Assembly (NCBI RefSeq): GCF_027921765.1
Contig: NZ_BSEJ01000004.1
Coordinates: 172,894-236,893 of the forward strand
DNA length: 64,000 nt
From: Microbacterium barkeri
GTDB taxonomy: Bacteria; Actinomycetota; Actinomycetes; Actinomycetales; Microbacteriaceae
Reading direction: 5' to 3'
Shown one piece after another: positions 63,905-64,000 of this stretch. How positions within the stretch are numbered: the stretch's first letter is position 1; every line of letters starts with the position of its first letter. The position numbers and the translations under genes were made by a program. Below the pieces are notes generated by a model. It was not told where the DNA came from, did not search any database, and saw nothing but the letters and a program-made list of their open reading frames with translations.

Positions 63905-64000
63905 ATGAAGTTGAGTGTGATCGGTTGCGGGTATCTGGGTGCGGTGCATGCGGCGGCGATGGCGTCGCTGGGGCACGAGGTCGTCGGGATCGATGTCGAT
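63905..64000 (+). CDS. UDP-glucose/GDP-mannose dehydrogenase family protein (5' end only)
   Basis: The first 32 codons of a rightward gene cut by the window edge. They read MKLSVIGCGYLGAVHAA followed by AMASLGHEVVGIDVD, the N-terminal Rossmann GxGYLG of UDP-glucose 6-dehydrogenase. GAGAGG lies about 11 bases before the ATG. It would make UDP-glucuronate for the same glycan. Codons end in G and T (ttg, agt, ggt, ggg), unlike the C-ending norm but like rfbA. Confidence 0.88.
   Translation, partial: MKLSVIGCGYLGAVHAAAMASLGHEVVGIDVD

Overview
The window is a stretch of very GC-rich actinobacterial chromosome, with third codon positions dominated by G and C. It is most likely Microbacterium or a close relative in the Microbacteriaceae. 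That assignment is inferred from gene content and order: mtrA-mtrB-lpqB-comF, the MoxR/DUF58/DUF4129/DUF4350 cluster, RDD-SpoIIM, a whiB2 neighbourhood (whiB, glycosyltransferase, DUF5719, metallopeptidase-like, DUF3499, manA), GlfT2/Glf, and an RmlC-RmlD fusion. I see about 50 protein genes, two of them cut by the window edges. I see no rRNA, tRNA, CRISPR array, insertion sequence or phage gene. Coding density is very high: no gap without a gene exceeds about 215 bases. Most neighbours on the same strand overlap by ATGA or GTGA, or are separated by fewer than 30 bases.

1-10.5 kb: a leftward comF/lpqB/mtrB/mtrA block carries the envelope two-component system and its lipoprotein. A divergent rightward operon encodes a glycerophosphodiesterase-type membrane protein with a 7-residue repeat tail, DUF4129, DUF4350, MoxR ATPase and DUF58. 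10.5-14.4 kb: an oxidative-stress cassette of katG and a Fur-family regulator, with a perfect palindromic operator at the regulator start and a divergent aquaporin. 14.4-22.9 kb: RDD, SpoIIM-like, DUF3499, a degenerate zincin-like protein, DUF5719, a large membrane glycosyltransferase, whiB2 and manA.

22.9-64 kb is a roughly 41-kb cell-envelope polysaccharide region. It holds two O-antigen-ligase/polymerase-like membrane proteins, GlfT2 and GlfT1-like galactofuranosyltransferases, UDP-galactopyranose mutase, and a short Wzt plus Wzm ABC exporter. It also holds a complete dTDP-L-rhamnose pathway (RmlA, RmlB, RmlC-RmlD fusion), two acyltransferase-SGNH O-acetylases, a GT61 enzyme, several GT2 enzymes, one GT4 enzyme, and the start of UDP-glucose dehydrogenase. 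Embedded in it are three sets that each combine a polyprenyl-phosphate glycosyltransferase, a GtrA-type flippase and large multi-spanning GT-C-like proteins. These look like three separate routes for adding sugars outside the membrane. The likely overall product is a rhamnose- and galactofuranose-containing wall glycan, exported by the ABC transporter and then decorated outside the membrane.

Regulatory structure visible by eye includes TAnnnT -10 elements 6-10 bases ahead of many start codons, which points to frequent leaderless transcription. There is a well-formed promoter at whiB2, a MHS transporter promoter carrying two LacI-type operators, and a triple TGTGA/TCACA direct repeat with a 9-base period abutting the start of a secreted repeat protein.
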